This document shows, one piece after another, positions 1-8,048 of a DNA stretch of 64,000 nucleotides; position 1 is the stretch's first letter, and every line of letters begins with the position of its first letter. This DNA comes from Kribbella pratensis (GTDB lineage: Bacteria; Actinomycetota; Actinomycetes; Propionibacteriales; Kribbellaceae). The stretch lies in assembly GCF_004366075.1 (NCBI RefSeq), contig NZ_SODU01000002.1, forward strand, positions 1-64,000. The letters run 5' to 3'. The notes below the pieces were generated by a model. That model was not told where the DNA came from and made no database searches. It was given only the letters and a program-made list of their open reading frames with translations. The translations under genes were made by a program, and so were the position numbers.

Positions 1-119
1 CGGAGTGCTGGGCAAGGCGGAGGAGGGAGGCAGGACGGAGTCCTGTCGACCGACGACAACGCCGCCCAGTGCCCGCGGGGCGGCGCGCAGCAGGCACCAC
101 CGCTCCGCGCGACCTCTTA
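1..119. other. Left-edge non-coding stretch
   Basis: This is the region downstream of the sigma-factor operon stop at the left edge. It is GC-rich and purine-rich. I see no convincing reading frame with typical codon use, no strong hairpin and no promoter. It may be the edge of a neighbouring gene's upstream region. Confidence 0.3.
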
Positions 120-746
120 CTAGTTGACGGTCACCAGACCGCAGAGCAGCGAACCGGACAGGGTGCACACCCGGTACGAGCCCGACGGCAGGCCCTTCGG
201 CATCGCCAGCGTGTACGGACCGGCGCCCTGGTACGACGGGATGCTCATCCCCATCTCACCTGTCATCCGGATCGCGTACGGCGTGGTCGCGTCCCCCGGG
301 ACCTTCGCGACCAACGTGTACAGCGCGACCTCCGGCTTGGACGCCGAGGACAGCGAGAAGGTCACCGCGCGGACCTGCTTGTCCGGAAACGAGGCGACAA
401 ACTGGCCGCCGGCTGCCTTGGTAAGCGCGGTCACCGACTTCAGGCCCAGCGGACCGGCCTTCTGGATCGCCGGGGCGGACGGCACCGACTCGACCGACGG
501 CGGAACCACGGCGTTCGTCGGCACCGGGCTGTCGGCCACGGGCGTGTTCGAGGCCGGGCGAAGCGTCGGGACGATCGCGACGGCGCCGACCACAGCGGCC
601 GCACCGATCACGGTCAGACCGGCGGTCCGGCGGCGCTTGCGGGTCTTGGCCGTGGTCAGAACGGAGTCGAAGTCTCCGGCTGACTCGGCGGCGCGGCGGT
701 CGGCCAGCGCCTGCAGGTCCTCCTGCAGATCAGGCATGGTCGTCAC
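120..746 (-). CDS. Membrane-anchored protein coupled to ECF sigma factor (possible anti-sigma-like)
   Basis: The product is 208 residues. Residues 1-40 are cytoplasmic and charged, ending in a KTRKRRRT cluster. One membrane segment follows (about 41-62, AGLTVIGAAAVVGAVAIVP), then an extracytoplasmic domain with a Pro/Val-rich linker. The start overlaps the end of the upstream sigma-factor gene by 17 bases, so the two are co-transcribed and probably coupled. That context, with one central membrane helix, is typical of the second gene of SigE/SigJ-like ECF operons in actinobacteria. No zinc-binding anti-sigma motif (HxxxCxxC) is visible, so an anti-sigma role is inferred from context only; it could be an unrelated secreted-domain protein. 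Confidence 0.75.
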   Translation of the reverse strand: MTTMPDLQEDLQALADRRAAESAGDFDSVLTTAKTRKRRRTAGLTVIGAAAVVGAVAIVPTLRPASNTPVADSPVPTNAVVPPSVESVPSAPAIQKAGPLGLKSVTALTKAAGGQFVASFPDKQVRAVTFSLSSASKPEVALYTLVAKVPGDATTPYAIRMTGEMGMSIPSYQGAGPYTLAMPKGLPSGSYRVCTLSGSLLCGLVTVN

Positions 747-1218
747 TCCTCAACAGCAATGATTCGGACAGGGCGTCCCGGGCGCGGGACAGGCGCGACT
801 TCACCGTGCCTTCCGCGATACCGAGCGTGTCCGCCACCTGAGCCACGCTCAGGTCACAGACGTAATGGAGGACGACGACCTGCCGGGTCGGCATCGGCAG
901 GCCGGCGAGAGCCTGCTCGAGGTCACCGGCGTACCGGTCGGCGGGGTCCGGGACGTGTTCGGCCGGCAGCCGGTGGAACAGCTGTGTGAACCGATTTCCG
1001 TCCCGGTGCCTGTTCGCGGCCAGCCGCACGGCGACCAGGCGGACCCAGGCCTCCGGAGCGTCGTACCGCGACACCTTCTCCCAGCGGGGCACGAGCCGGA
1101 CGAACGCCTCCTGGACGATGTCCTCGGCCTCGGCACGTGACCCGGTCAGCAGCGAGATCACACCCACCAGCCGCGGCTGGTGGGCGCTGTAGAACTCTCG
1201 CAGCCCCTCCGTCTCCAT
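730..1218 (-). CDS. ECF-type (SigE-family) RNA polymerase sigma factor
   Basis: The product is 162 residues starting METEGLREFY. Region 2 is seen around residues 8-75 (DIVQEAFVRLVPRW, then PEAWVRLVAVRLAANRHRD). Region 4 is at about 100-150, with the helix-turn-helix VAQVADTLGIAEGTVKSRLSRARDAL split across two helices. The family recognises an alternative promoter and recruits core RNA polymerase; the short length and the LPxxxRQVVVLHYV stretch match SigE-like/SigM-like ECF factors. I chose the ATG at 1218; the frame stays open upstream to 1701, but that extension is antisense to the next gene and has no domain. The next gene downstream overlaps its 3' end. The upstream 72-base divergent gap may hold an autoregulated promoter. 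Confidence 0.92.
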   Translation of the reverse strand: METEGLREFYSAHQPRLVGVISLLTGSRAEAEDIVQEAFVRLVPRWEKVSRYDAPEAWVRLVAVRLAANRHRDGNRFTQLFHRLPAEHVPDPADRYAGDLEQALAGLPMPTRQVVVLHYVCDLSVAQVADTLGIAEGTVKSRLSRARDALSESLLLRSDDHA

Positions 1219-1261
1219 ACCCACCAACACCCCCGACCCGGCGATCCGGTTCCCTGTTTTC

Positions 1262-1281
1262 GTGACCCTATCCAAAGTCAC
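1262..1281. promoter_or_regulatory. Inverted repeat in divergent promoter gap
   Basis: GTGAC, ten bases, GTCAC lies between the divergently read sigma factor (ATG at 1218) and the TIGR04222-like gene (ATG at 1291). The arms are only 5 bp, so this may be chance. Its position would suit a regulator site or the -35/-10 elements of an autoregulated ECF promoter. Confidence 0.3.
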
Positions 1282-1290
1282 TGTGTGTAC

Positions 1291-1800
1291 ATGAACAAGT
1301 TGACCACGTATGAGGCCGCATGGCTGATCGGCGGCGCCGAGCGAGCAGCACTGGTCATCTTCGTGGCGCTCGCCACGGACTGCCGGCTGGAGGTGGCGGA
1401 CAAGCGGCAGCGGGTCAAGCTCGTCCGCTCCGAGGCGGCGTACCCGGTGGAGGCGGCCGCGCTCGCGCTGGTCCCGGAGAGCGGCCTCGGCGTCGCGGAC
1501 TTCCGCACGCGGATCGCGGCCACCGAGGCGGTCAAGGAGCTCGAGGCGGCCGTCCGCGCGAAGGGACAGCTCCGGATGCTCCGCTGGTTCAGCCCGACGT
1601 ACCGCGACCTGTTGCAGCACCCTGGCACCGGCGTACGGCGGGTTGCGGTGCTCGGCGTACCGGGAATCGAGGACGAGCGGCTCCGGGACATGCTGGAGCA
1701 CCCGTTGCCGGCGATGCCGAAGATCGATCCGTTCAAACCGGTGCGGGACAACACGATCGACGGCACGCTCGGCCCGACGACCGGGAGCGGGTACCTCTGA
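1291..1800 (+). CDS. TIGR04222-like conserved hypothetical protein
   Basis: The product is 169 residues starting MNKLTTYEAAWLIGGAERAA. The N-terminus resembles the start of TIGR04222 proteins (LTxYExAxLxGGxxRA followed by a short winged-helix-like module reading out into R-x-R-V-K-L), which is known from actinobacterial membrane proteins. Here the membrane segments of that family are missing, and the remainder is soluble and helical. The ATG at 1291 follows the divergent gap directly. No function is established for the family. The stop lies 3 bases from the stop of the convergent purD. Confidence 0.75.
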   Translation: MNKLTTYEAAWLIGGAERAALVIFVALATDCRLEVADKRQRVKLVRSEAAYPVEAAALALVPESGLGVADFRTRIAATEAVKELEAAVRAKGQLRMLRWFSPTYRDLLQHPGTGVRRVAVLGVPGIEDERLRDMLEHPLPAMPKIDPFKPVRDNTIDGTLGPTTGSGYL

Positions 1801-1803
1801 GGT

Positions 1804-3081
1804 TCAGACGGTGATCTCGCCGCGCTCGGCCTTGAGGGCGATGTCGGTGCGGTGCTGGGAGCCCTTGATCCGGATCTGACCGACGGCGGCGTACGCGCGC
1901 TGGCGGGCCTCGGCGAGGTCCTTTCCGACAGCGCTCACCGCGAGGACGCGGCCGCCTGCCGTGACCAGTTCCTCGTCGTTGAGCGCAGTACCGGCGTGGA
2001 AGACGCGGACGTCGTCGTTCTCCGCCTGCTCGACGCCCGTGATCGCGTCGCCCTTGCGCGGGCTGGCCGGGTACTTCTTCGCGGCGACCACGACCGCGAC
2101 CGACGACGCGTTCCGCCAGCTCAGGGCACCGTGGTCGGCGAGCTTGCCGGTGGCGGCGGCGTACAGCAGGCCGCCCAGCGGGGTCTTCAGCATCGGCAAC
2201 AGCGCCTGCGTCTCCGGGTCGCCGAAGCGGCAGTTGAACTCGATCACGCGGACACCGCGCGACGTCAGCGCGAGACCGGCGTACAGCAGGCCGCTGAACG
2301 GCGTACCGCGGTGGCGGAGCTCGTCGATCGTCGGCTGCAGGACGTGCTCGGTGATGTCGGCGACGAGGTCGTCCGGCGCCCACGGCAGCGGCGTGTAGGC
2401 GCCCATCCCGCCGGTGTTCGGGCCCTCGTCGTTGTCGCCGAGGCGCTTGAAGTCCTGCGCCGGCTGCATCGGCAGCACGGTCGTCCCGTCGGTGATCGCG
2501 AACAGCGACACCTCGGGGCCGTCCAGGAACTCCTCGATCAGCACCTGGTCGCACTCGGCCGCGTGCGCGAGCGCCGCCTCACGGTCGGAGGTGACGACCA
2601 CACCTTTGCCCGCGGCGAGCCCGTCGTCCTTCACGACGTACGGCGGCCCGAACGCGTCGATCGCCGTCGCGGCCTCCTCGGGTGTGGTGCACACGTACGC
2701 CCGGCCGGTCGGCACGCTCGCGGCGGCCATCACGTCCTTGGCGAACGCCTTCGAGCCCTCGATCTGCGCGGCTTCCCGGGACGGTCCGAAGACCGCGAAC
2801 CCGGCGTCCCGCAGCGGGTCGGCCAGGCCGGCCACCAGCGGCGCCTCCGGTCCGACGACCACCAGATCGACGTCCAGCTCCCGGGCCAGCGCGACGACCG
2901 CGTCGTGGTCGGAGATGTCCACCGGACGGCAAACGATTGTTTGCCCGTCGTACGCCGGACGCAACACGGCGATGCCAGGGTTGCCCGGGGCCGCGACGAC
3001 CTGCTCGACCTCCGAATCCTGGGCCAGCGCCCAGGCCAGAGCATGCTCGCGGCCACCGGAGCCGATCACCAAGACCTTCAC
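1804..3081 (-). CDS. purD: Phosphoribosylamine--glycine ligase (GARS)
   Basis: This 425-residue protein catalyses ATP-dependent joining of 5-phosphoribosylamine and glycine to give GAR, step 2 of de novo purine synthesis in the cytoplasm. The N-terminal Rossmann-like motif MKVLVIGSGGREHALAWAL is diagnostic. ATP-grasp motifs follow (YVVKDDGLAAGKGVVV near 148-163, EEFLDGPEVSLFAI near 182-195, EFNCRFGDPETQ near 280-291). Length matches the family (about 420-430). The start is GTG at 3081. It has no purine-operon neighbour here, and the other purine gene in the window, purA, is 30 kb away. Confidence 0.98.
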   Translation of the reverse strand: MKVLVIGSGGREHALAWALAQDSEVEQVVAAPGNPGIAVLRPAYDGQTIVCRPVDISDHDAVVALARELDVDLVVVGPEAPLVAGLADPLRDAGFAVFGPSREAAQIEGSKAFAKDVMAAASVPTGRAYVCTTPEEAATAIDAFGPPYVVKDDGLAAGKGVVVTSDREAALAHAAECDQVLIEEFLDGPEVSLFAITDGTTVLPMQPAQDFKRLGDNDEGPNTGGMGAYTPLPWAPDDLVADITEHVLQPTIDELRHRGTPFSGLLYAGLALTSRGVRVIEFNCRFGDPETQALLPMLKTPLGGLLYAAATGKLADHGALSWRNASSVAVVVAAKKYPASPRKGDAITGVEQAENDDVRVFHAGTALNDEELVTAGGRVLAVSAVGKDLAEARQRAYAAVGQIRIKGSQHRTDIALKAERGEITV

Positions 3082-3089
3082 GGGCGCTC

Positions 3090-3095
3090 AGCCTA
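3090..3095 (-). promoter_or_regulatory. Candidate -10 box of purD (leaderless-type)
   Basis: On the minus strand TAGGCT stands 8 bases upstream of the purD GTG, and there is no ribosome-binding purine run between them. That spacing puts the transcription start at or very near the start codon, the usual arrangement of leaderless actinobacterial transcripts. Confidence 0.45.
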
Positions 3096-3157
3096 GCGTG
3101 CCCCGGGTACAGAGGCCTCAAGCGGTGCAAGACTGCGCTTTTACTGGAGGTGAGCGA

Positions 3158-4075
3158 TTGACTACCAACTCAGTACCGGCGCGTGCCGGCCGCCGCCCGA
3201 CACCGGTCTCTCTGGTGTCCTGGCTGATGCTCGTCCCCTGCCTGGTGGTGTTCGCGCTGTTCATCATCTGGCCGCTGGGCAAGTCCGTCTCGCTGTCGTT
3301 GCACGGCTCGGACCTGTTCGGCCGGCCGGACGCGTACGTCGGGCTGCAGCACTACAAGGACATGCTCGGCTCGGCCGAGTTCCGGCACATCCTCTGGGTG
3401 ACGTTCGCATTCGTGCTGCTGACCGTGATCCCCGGCGTGCTCGGCGCGCTGGTCGTCGTACTGCTGCTCGAGCAGCACATCAAGGGCATCCGGATCTTCC
3501 GGACCGCCTTCGCGCTGCCGTTCGCGTTCTCGGTCGCCAGCGCCTCGGTCATCTTCGCCACCATCTACAACCCGGCGATCGGGCTCGCGAACGGCCTGCT
3601 CGGCCGGTTCGGCGTCGACCGGATCGGCTGGCTGACCGACCCGTCCTGGGCGCTGATCAGCGTCGCCATCACCACGGTCTGGATGAGCATCGGGTACAAC
3701 GTGCTGGTCCTGTCCGCGGGCATCGGCGCGATCCCGGCCGAGATCAACGAGGCCGCCACGCTGGACGGCGCCGGCGGGTTCAGCGCGTCGCGCTACATCA
3801 CGATCCCGCTGCTCGGCCCGCAGCTGTTCTTCCTGATCGTGATCTCCACGATCCAGTCCCTGCAGGGCTTCGGGCAGATCAAGATCCTGACGCCGGAGGG
3901 CGGACCGGAGCAGTCGACCAAGACGCTCGTCTACTCGATCTACCACACCGCCTTCGCGAACAACGCCAGTGACTTCGGCGCCGCGTCGGCCCAGGCGATC
4001 GTGCTGCTGGTGATCCTGCTCGCCTGTACGGCGATCCAGTTCGGCGTCCTGGAGAGGCGGGTGCACTACAAGTGA
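3158..4075 (+). CDS. ugpA: Carbohydrate ABC transporter permease (UgpA/MalF type)
   Basis: The product is 305 residues with about six membrane helices, the first being LMLVPCLVVFALFIIWPLG. The EAA loop signature is present as EINEAATLDGAGGFSASRYI followed by TIPLLGP, which contacts the transporter ATPase. This is one half of the membrane channel of a CUT1-type sugar or glycerol-3-phosphate importer. The start is TTG at 3158, fixed by a strong GGAGG 7 bases upstream. The frame is open further upstream but antisense to purD. The stop overlaps the next permease start as GTGA. Confidence 0.93.
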   Translation: MTTNSVPARAGRRPTPVSLVSWLMLVPCLVVFALFIIWPLGKSVSLSLHGSDLFGRPDAYVGLQHYKDMLGSAEFRHILWVTFAFVLLTVIPGVLGALVVVLLLEQHIKGIRIFRTAFALPFAFSVASASVIFATIYNPAIGLANGLLGRFGVDRIGWLTDPSWALISVAITTVWMSIGYNVLVLSAGIGAIPAEINEAATLDGAGGFSASRYITIPLLGPQLFFLIVISTIQSLQGFGQIKILTPEGGPEQSTKTLVYSIYHTAFANNASDFGAASAQAIVLLVILLACTAIQFGVLERRVHYK

Positions 4076-4914
4076 GAACAGGTCGTGTCGTCACCTACGT
4101 GGTGCTGATCGGGGCCGCGCTGCTGGTGATCTTCCCGGTGTACTACGTCATCGCCGGGTCGGTCATGTCCCCCGGCCAGATCTCGTCGTACCCGCCGGAT
4201 CTCGTCCCGCACGGGCTCTTCACCGGCAACTACAAGGGCGCGACCTCGTCGGGTACGCCGATCGGGCAGCAGTACCTGAACTCGATCCTGCAGACGTCGA
4301 TCATCACGTTGTCGCAGCTGATCACCAGCGTGCTGGCGGCGTACGCGTTCGTCTTCATGAAGATGTGGGGCCGCACCGTTCTCTTCGGGCTCTTCCTGGC
4401 CACGCTGATGGTGCCGTGGGAGTCGATCGTGCTGCCGAACTACCTGACGATCACGAGTTGGGAGCTCAACGGGCACGGACTGACCAAGACGTACGCCGGG
4501 ACGATGATCGCGCTGGTGCTGCCGTTCCTGGCGAACGCGTTCGGGGTGTTCCTGCTCCGGCAGTCGTTCCTGCAGTTCCCGGTGGAACTGCGCGACGCGG
4601 CAACGATCGACGGCGCCGGGCACTGGCGGTTCCTCAGCCGGATCCTGCTGCCGCTGAACAAGCCCGCGCTGACGGCGGTCGGGCTGTACGTGTTCCTGTC
4701 CGCGTGGAACCAGTTCTTCTGGCCGTTGCTGATCGGCGACACGGCGTCCCGCCGTACCTTGCAGATCGGCATCAGCCAGCTCAACGACGCGGAGGCCGCC
4801 GACCCGGGACTCATCCTGGCCGGCGTCACGCTGTCGATCCTCCCCACGCTGGCCATCGTGATCTTCGGCCAGCGCTTCATCGTCCGCGGGCTGACCGCGG
4901 GTGCGATTCGCTAG
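4072..4914 (+). CDS. ugpE: Carbohydrate ABC transporter permease (UgpE/MalG type)
   Basis: The product is 280 residues and is the second permease of the importer. Six membrane helices are visible, starting VVTYVVLIGAALLVIFPVYY. The EAA loop reads ELRDAATIDGAGHWRFLSRI followed by LLPLNKPAL. The GTG start at 4072 shares bases with the TGA of the upstream permease, so translation is coupled. No ATPase gene follows; in actinobacteria a shared MsiK-like ATPase encoded elsewhere usually energises such importers, and I infer that here. Confidence 0.94.
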   Translation: MRTGRVVTYVVLIGAALLVIFPVYYVIAGSVMSPGQISSYPPDLVPHGLFTGNYKGATSSGTPIGQQYLNSILQTSIITLSQLITSVLAAYAFVFMKMWGRTVLFGLFLATLMVPWESIVLPNYLTITSWELNGHGLTKTYAGTMIALVLPFLANAFGVFLLRQSFLQFPVELRDAATIDGAGHWRFLSRILLPLNKPALTAVGLYVFLSAWNQFFWPLLIGDTASRRTLQIGISQLNDAEAADPGLILAGVTLSILPTLAIVIFGQRFIVRGLTAGAIR

Positions 4915-4928
4915 AAAGGTTGGTTCTC

Positions 4929-6332
4929 ATGAGATCCGTCCGACGTACGGCGCGTGCCGCGGCACTGCTGGCGGTGCTGGCTCTGGTCGCCGCCGGCTGT
5001 GGTGACTCCTCGGATTCCAAGGACTCCGGCAACGGCGGGCAGGACGTGCCCGACGCCAGCGCGCTCGACAAGGCCAGCGGGGTCACGAAGGTCACCTTCT
5101 GGCACGGCATGAAGGGCGCGAACGGCGCGGCCGTCGACAAGCTGGTGAAGGCGTTCAACGCCGCGAACTCCGGCAAGATCGAGGTCACCGCGGTCTACCA
5201 GGGTGACTACGACGACACGATCACGAAGTACAAGACCTCGGTGCAGCAGGGCAACACGCCTTCCGTCGTACAGATCTACGACATCGGGTCGCGGTTCATG
5301 ATCGACTCCAAGCAGACCGTGCCGGTGCAGAAGTTCGCCGACAAGGACGGCTACACGCTGGACTCGATCGAGCCGAACATCGCGAACTACTACTCGATCG
5401 ACGGCGCACTGAACTCGATGCCGTTCAACTCGTCGATGCCGTTGCTGTACATCAACAAGGAAGCCTTCGTGAAGGCCGGCCTCGATCCGAACAAGCCGCC
5501 GACGAACCTCGACGAGATCATGGCGGCGGCGAAGAAGCTGACCGTCAAGCAGGGTGGGAAGACCGTCCAGTACGGCTTCAACGCGGCGATCTACGGGTGG
5601 TTCGTGGAGCAGCTGATCGCCCAGTCCGGTTCGACGTACTGCGACAACGACAACGGCCGCAAGGACCTGGCGACGAAGGTGAACTTCGCCGACGAGCAGG
5701 GCGTGAAGATCGCGACCTGGTACCAGGAAATGGTCAAGCAGGGTCTGATGCCGAACACGGGCAAGAAGACCGACGACGCGCAGGCCGTCTTCAAGTCCGG
5801 TACGTCGGCGATGCACCTGGAGTCGACCGGTGCGCTGCGGGGCTACATCGACGCCGCGAAGGGCAAGTTCACGGTCATGACCGCGCCGTTCCCGCACCTG
5901 ACCGCCTCTGACAGCGGCGGGCCGATCATCGGCGGTGCCTCACTGTGGATCGACGGCCCCGGCCACTCGGACGCCGAGAAGCGCGCCTCGTGGGAGTTCG
6001 TGAAGTTCGCCTCCTCCCCTGCCCAGCAAGCAGCCTGGCACACCGGAACGGGCTACTTCCCCATCAACAAGAAGGCGCTGGACGAGCCCGCCGACAAGGC
6101 GTGGGTGGCGCAGTACCCGCAGTTCACCACGGCGATCACCCAACTCCACAACACCAAACCGACCAACGCCTCCTCCGGCTGCATCCTCGGCGTCATGCCC
6201 CAAGCCCGCAAAGCCGCCGAAGACGGCCTGGAAAAAGCGGTCCTGGGCACCGACCCAGCCACCGCCATGAAGGCAGCCGCAGACTCCATCAAGCCCCAAA
6301 TCGACCAGTACAACAAAACCGTCAAGAAGTAG
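4929..6332 (+). CDS. ugpB: Extracellular solute-binding lipoprotein of sugar/glycerol-3-phosphate ABC importer (UgpB-like)
   Basis: The product is 467 residues. It has a lipoprotein signal (RRTARAAALLAVLALVAAGC, lipobox Cys at 24), then an acidic/Ser linker and a family-1 binding-protein fold. Features close to UgpB include VTFWHGMKGANGAAVDKLV and MPFNSSMPLLYINKEAFVKAGLDP. It captures the substrate outside the membrane and delivers it to the two preceding permeases. The ATG at 4929 lies 14 bases after the permease stop, with a weak AAAGG before it. The order permease-permease-binding protein is inverted relative to most operons. Substrate (glycerol-3-phosphate, phosphodiester or oligosaccharide) cannot be decided from sequence alone. 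Confidence 0.92.
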   Translation: MRSVRRTARAAALLAVLALVAAGCGDSSDSKDSGNGGQDVPDASALDKASGVTKVTFWHGMKGANGAAVDKLVKAFNAANSGKIEVTAVYQGDYDDTITKYKTSVQQGNTPSVVQIYDIGSRFMIDSKQTVPVQKFADKDGYTLDSIEPNIANYYSIDGALNSMPFNSSMPLLYINKEAFVKAGLDPNKPPTNLDEIMAAAKKLTVKQGGKTVQYGFNAAIYGWFVEQLIAQSGSTYCDNDNGRKDLATKVNFADEQGVKIATWYQEMVKQGLMPNTGKKTDDAQAVFKSGTSAMHLESTGALRGYIDAAKGKFTVMTAPFPHLTASDSGGPIIGGASLWIDGPGHSDAEKRASWEFVKFASSPAQQAAWHTGTGYFPINKKALDEPADKAWVAQYPQFTTAITQLHNTKPTNASSGCILGVMPQARKAAEDGLEKAVLGTDPATAMKAAADSIKPQIDQYNKTVKK

Positions 6333-6657
6333 CCCGAGCGGATGGCGGGTTGTTTGAGCGGTAGCGGGTAGCCGGCGGCGGGGATGGTCCACTTGACGTA
6401 GTGCTGGCGGCCGGCGTTGGGCGGGATGGGTTGCTGGTCGGCGGCCAGGCCTTCGGGTCACCCCAGGAGATGTCGGACTCCGTCGTACTCAACGGAGTCC
6501 ACGCCCACTGCCCGGCCGCCGTCCCGCCGGCGAAGTACTGCCCGGCGGACTTCTCGAACATCAGCGAGTACTGCGCATAGGTCTCCGCCGGCGCCTGCGG
6601 TACAGGTGCCGTCGACAGCCCGATCACCACAACGAGCGCCCTGATCACAGAGCGCAA
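6322..6657 (-). pseudogene. Frame-broken remnant of a small secreted protein
   Basis: The reading frame from ATG 6657 gives a signal peptide (MRSVIRALVVVIGLSTAPVP) and about 50 plausible residues (AQYSLMFEKSAGQYFAGG, then WAWTPLSTTESDISWGDP). After about 6447 the same frame becomes Ser/Thr/Pro low-complexity. From that point another minus-strand frame reads protein-like sequence (DQQPIPPNAGRQHYVKW, then TIPAAGYPLPLKQP). This looks like a single-base indel near 6440-6447. The restored frame then runs on antisense into the ugpB end, so the original 3' end appears lost. It could instead be a real 111-residue protein; I do not recognise the family. Confidence 0.4.
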
Positions 6658-6659
6658 CT

Positions 6660-7520
6660 CTAGCCGAGCACCTCGCGTAGCTTGGCGGCGAACTCGACCG
6701 GCTTGCCCGGCTGACCGTACTCGTTACCGAGGAAGCCACCGTGCCCACTCGGGAATACGACCGGCGTCAGCCCGAGCCTCTCGGCCACTGCCTTCCCGCC
6801 CCGACCCGCGAGCGCGTTGCCCGACTCCTCGCCGATCCCGATGACGATCCGGTCGGTCGCCTTGCCCAGGGCGTCGAAGTCCGGCTGGTACGACGTACAG
6901 CCGCGAAGGTTCTGCCCCAGCAGAGCATCCGTCCGCGTCCCGTCGTCCTCCGAGGGCAGGCCGAACATCGCCGGATCCGGCGCGGGCTGCTGCGTGTAGT
7001 CGGCCGGGATCTCGCCGTCGTACGACACCAGCGTGATGAACTTCGCCATCCCGGCCCCCATGCCGTCGCGCTGGTAGGTCTCGTACATGTCCGCGACCGC
7101 GGCCAGTGCTGCCTCGCTGTCCGGGAGGATCCCGGCGAGCGGTGGCTCGTGCGCGACCAGCGTGTTGATCAGGTCAGGGCGACGGGCTGTCAGCGCCAGC
7201 GCATTCACAGCACCGCCACTGCTGGCGAAGATGTCCACAGGCCCCGCGTCCAGGTGCTCGATGAGCGCGGCGAGGTCACCGGCGTGGTCATCAGGCGAGA
7301 GCTCACCCAGCTCACCACTACGGACGCTGCGCTCGACACCCCGCGGGTCGTACGTCACCACGGTGCGGTCCTCGAAATGCGAGGCCAGCGTCGGGAATCC
7401 GCTGGCGCCCATCGGCGAGCCGATCATCAACAACACCGGCCGTTGCGCCAGGTCACCGCGCACGTCGTACGTCAGCGTCGCCCCCGGTACGTCGAGCGTC
7501 TGCGTCACAGGCTCCGGCAT
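6660..7520 (-). CDS. Alpha/beta-fold hydrolase
   Basis: The product is 286 residues. The nucleophile elbow is VDIFASSGGAVNALAL (Ser in S-S-G-G), the oxyanion region is MIGSPMGASGF, a DPRG strand motif is present, and the C-terminal histidine is in FPSGHGGFLG. The family hydrolyses esters, amides, epoxides or halides, and the substrate is not inferable. A GTG at 7523 is possible, but the ATG at 7520 lies 7 bases from a GGAGG box and is preferred. It is divergent from the FKBP gene. Confidence 0.9.
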   Translation of the reverse strand: MPEPVTQTLDVPGATLTYDVRGDLAQRPVLLMIGSPMGASGFPTLASHFEDRTVVTYDPRGVERSVRSGELGELSPDDHAGDLAALIEHLDAGPVDIFASSGGAVNALALTARRPDLINTLVAHEPPLAGILPDSEAALAAVADMYETYQRDGMGAGMAKFITLVSYDGEIPADYTQQPAPDPAMFGLPSEDDGTRTDALLGQNLRGCTSYQPDFDALGKATDRIVIGIGEESGNALAGRGGKAVAERLGLTPVVFPSGHGGFLGNEYGQPGKPVEFAAKLREVLG

Positions 7521-7600
7521 CACAGCACCTCCAGGTCCGGCCCACCCCCACTGGTCGGCCTCATGATCGAGAGCCTAGGGCAATCTGGTTAGCTGGTGGC

Positions 7601-7972
7601 ATGACTGAGAAGCCAGAGATCGACTTTCCGGACGGGCCGCCGCCGGCGGATCTCGAGATCACCGACATCACCGTGGGCGAGGGCGACGAGGCCAAGGCCG
7701 GTTCGCGGGTGAACGTGCACTACGTGGGCGTTGCCCACTCCACCGGCGAGGAGTTCGACGCGTCGTACAACCGCGGCGCCCCGCTGGCGTTCCAGCTCGG
7801 CGTGGGCCAGGTCATCCAGGGCTGGGACACCGGCGTCCAGGGCATGAAGGTCGGCGGCCGGCGCAAGCTCGTCATCCCGCCGCACCTCGGGTACGGCGAC
7901 CGCGGCGCGGGCGGCGCGATCAAGCCCGGCGAGACCCTGATCTTCGTCGTCGACCTGATCAGCGTCAGCTGA
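7601..7972 (+). CDS. FKBP-type peptidyl-prolyl cis-trans isomerase
   Basis: The product is 123 residues, a single cytoplasmic FKBP domain that isomerises X-Pro peptide bonds during folding. Core motifs are present: VNVHYVGVAHSTGEEFDASY, PLAFQLGVGQVIQGWDTGVQ, GMKVGGRRKLVIPPHLGYG and PGETLIFVVDLISV. No signal peptide or membrane segment is seen, and length is typical of stand-alone FKBPs. It ends in a strong bidirectional hairpin shared with the convergent subtilase gene. Confidence 0.97.
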   Translation: MTEKPEIDFPDGPPPADLEITDITVGEGDEAKAGSRVNVHYVGVAHSTGEEFDASYNRGAPLAFQLGVGQVIQGWDTGVQGMKVGGRRKLVIPPHLGYGDRGAGGAIKPGETLIFVVDLISVS

Positions 7973-7999
7973 CGACCCACGCAGCACACCGGCAACAGC

Positions 8000-8037
8000 A
8001 GCCGGCGGTGACCAGGAACTCCTGATCACCGCCGGCT
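8000..8037. terminator. Bidirectional hairpin terminator (FKBP / subtilase)
   Basis: AGCCGGCGGTGA at 8000-8011 pairs with TCACCGCCGGCT at 8026-8037. The loop is extended by an inner CAGG/CCTG pairing. It lies between two convergent stops, so it probably ends both transcripts. Confidence 0.85.
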
Positions 8038-8048
8038 GGTTCATTTCG

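Noticed and set aside
1219..1701. N-terminal extension of the sigma factor frame to 1701
   Set aside because: Antisense to the next gene and unlike any sigma region; the ATG at 1218 gives the normal ECF length.
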